The notes under the pieces are model-generated. The model saw only the letters and a list, made by a program, of their open reading frames with translations. It was not told the origin of the DNA and made no database searches. A stretch of 64,000 nucleotides of DNA from contig NZ_WJYA01000006.1 of assembly GCF_009709615.1 (NCBI RefSeq), positions 1 through 64,000 on the forward strand, in the 5' to 3' direction. This document shows positions 63,957-64,000 of the stretch, piece after piece. Position 1 is the first letter of the stretch; every line of letters starts with the position of its first letter. Both the position numbers and the translations under genes were made by a program. Source of the DNA: Winogradskyella ouciana. GTDB taxonomy: Bacteria > Bacteroidota > Bacteroidia > Flavobacteriales > Flavobacteriaceae.

Positions 63957-64000
63957 AACTGATAAATTTTGGAATAATTGTCCTTTAAATTTAATGAATA

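Overview
The window is 64 kb of a low-GC chromosome that I assign to a marine or aquatic member of the Flavobacteriaceae (phylum Bacteroidota). The signs are type IX secretion (T9SS) sorting domains of two types (CHU_C-like in the first gene; YPNP...KLIL-like tails on the 1708-aa and 997-aa proteins), a PorP/SprF protein, an OmpA/PD40 protein, a CarboxypepD_reg/TonB-type receptor, and promoters of the Bacteroidota type (TAnnTTTG about 20-60 bases before several starts). No rRNA, tRNA, CRISPR array, transposase, integrase or phage gene was seen. Most of it is ordinary chromosome. The genus cannot be settled from the sequence alone.

Layout. 1-5.8 kb: end of a repetitive T9SS-exported adhesin-like protein with its PorP/SprF and OmpA partners. 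5.9-8.2 kb: idi-queD-manA run and a small conserved gene. 8.2-12.3 kb (minus): DUF4369 lipoprotein, DUF819 transporter, and a five-gene overlapping SPFH operon that includes a 52-aa DUF4177-like gene. 12.3-17 kb: hydrolase, AlkB, VanX-like dipeptidase, a WapI-like immunity protein, DoxX. 17-18.6 kb: an ECF sigma factor divergent from a membrane protein, with mirrored promoters. 18.7-27.4 kb (minus): DEAD-box helicase, RlmF, pyruvate carboxylase with an upstream kinase-like protein, Tat-lipoprotein epimerase. 27.6-32.8 kb: a 1708-aa beta-helix surface protein. 32.8-40.6 kb (minus): serine hydrolase, a nuclease-domain gene between duplicated hairpins, htpG, S9 peptidase. 40.8-45.2 kb (plus): fabH, then five small single-gene units with long spacers that look like an accessory patch. 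45.5-54.7 kb: outer-membrane receptor, CoA-binding protein, vanadium-haloperoxidase-like/FG-GAP lipoprotein pair, sodium:solute symporter. 54.7-64 kb: secreted Asp-box protein, recR, glycosyltransferase, 2-oxoacid dehydrogenase E2, exonuclease, FAH-family enzyme, Hpt protein, acetamidase-like lipoprotein.

The strongest new observations are these. (1) A shared element, (T/G)GTAAC-N16/17-CGTC, lies in both divergent promoters at the ECF sigma gene and again upstream of the outer-membrane receptor and the serine hydrolase, which suggests a small ECF regulon. (2) A stand-alone gene has a Rossmann/GATase-like N-terminus and a PD-(D/E)XK nuclease C-terminus, and is bracketed by two hairpins of the same sequence; it is a candidate defence gene. 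(3) A kinase-fold protein is encoded directly upstream of pyruvate carboxylase. (4) A family of dispersed GTCAT-palindrome elements occurs at gene ends. (5) A candidate small RNA lies at 13761-13850. All functional claims are from reading motifs; no search was run.
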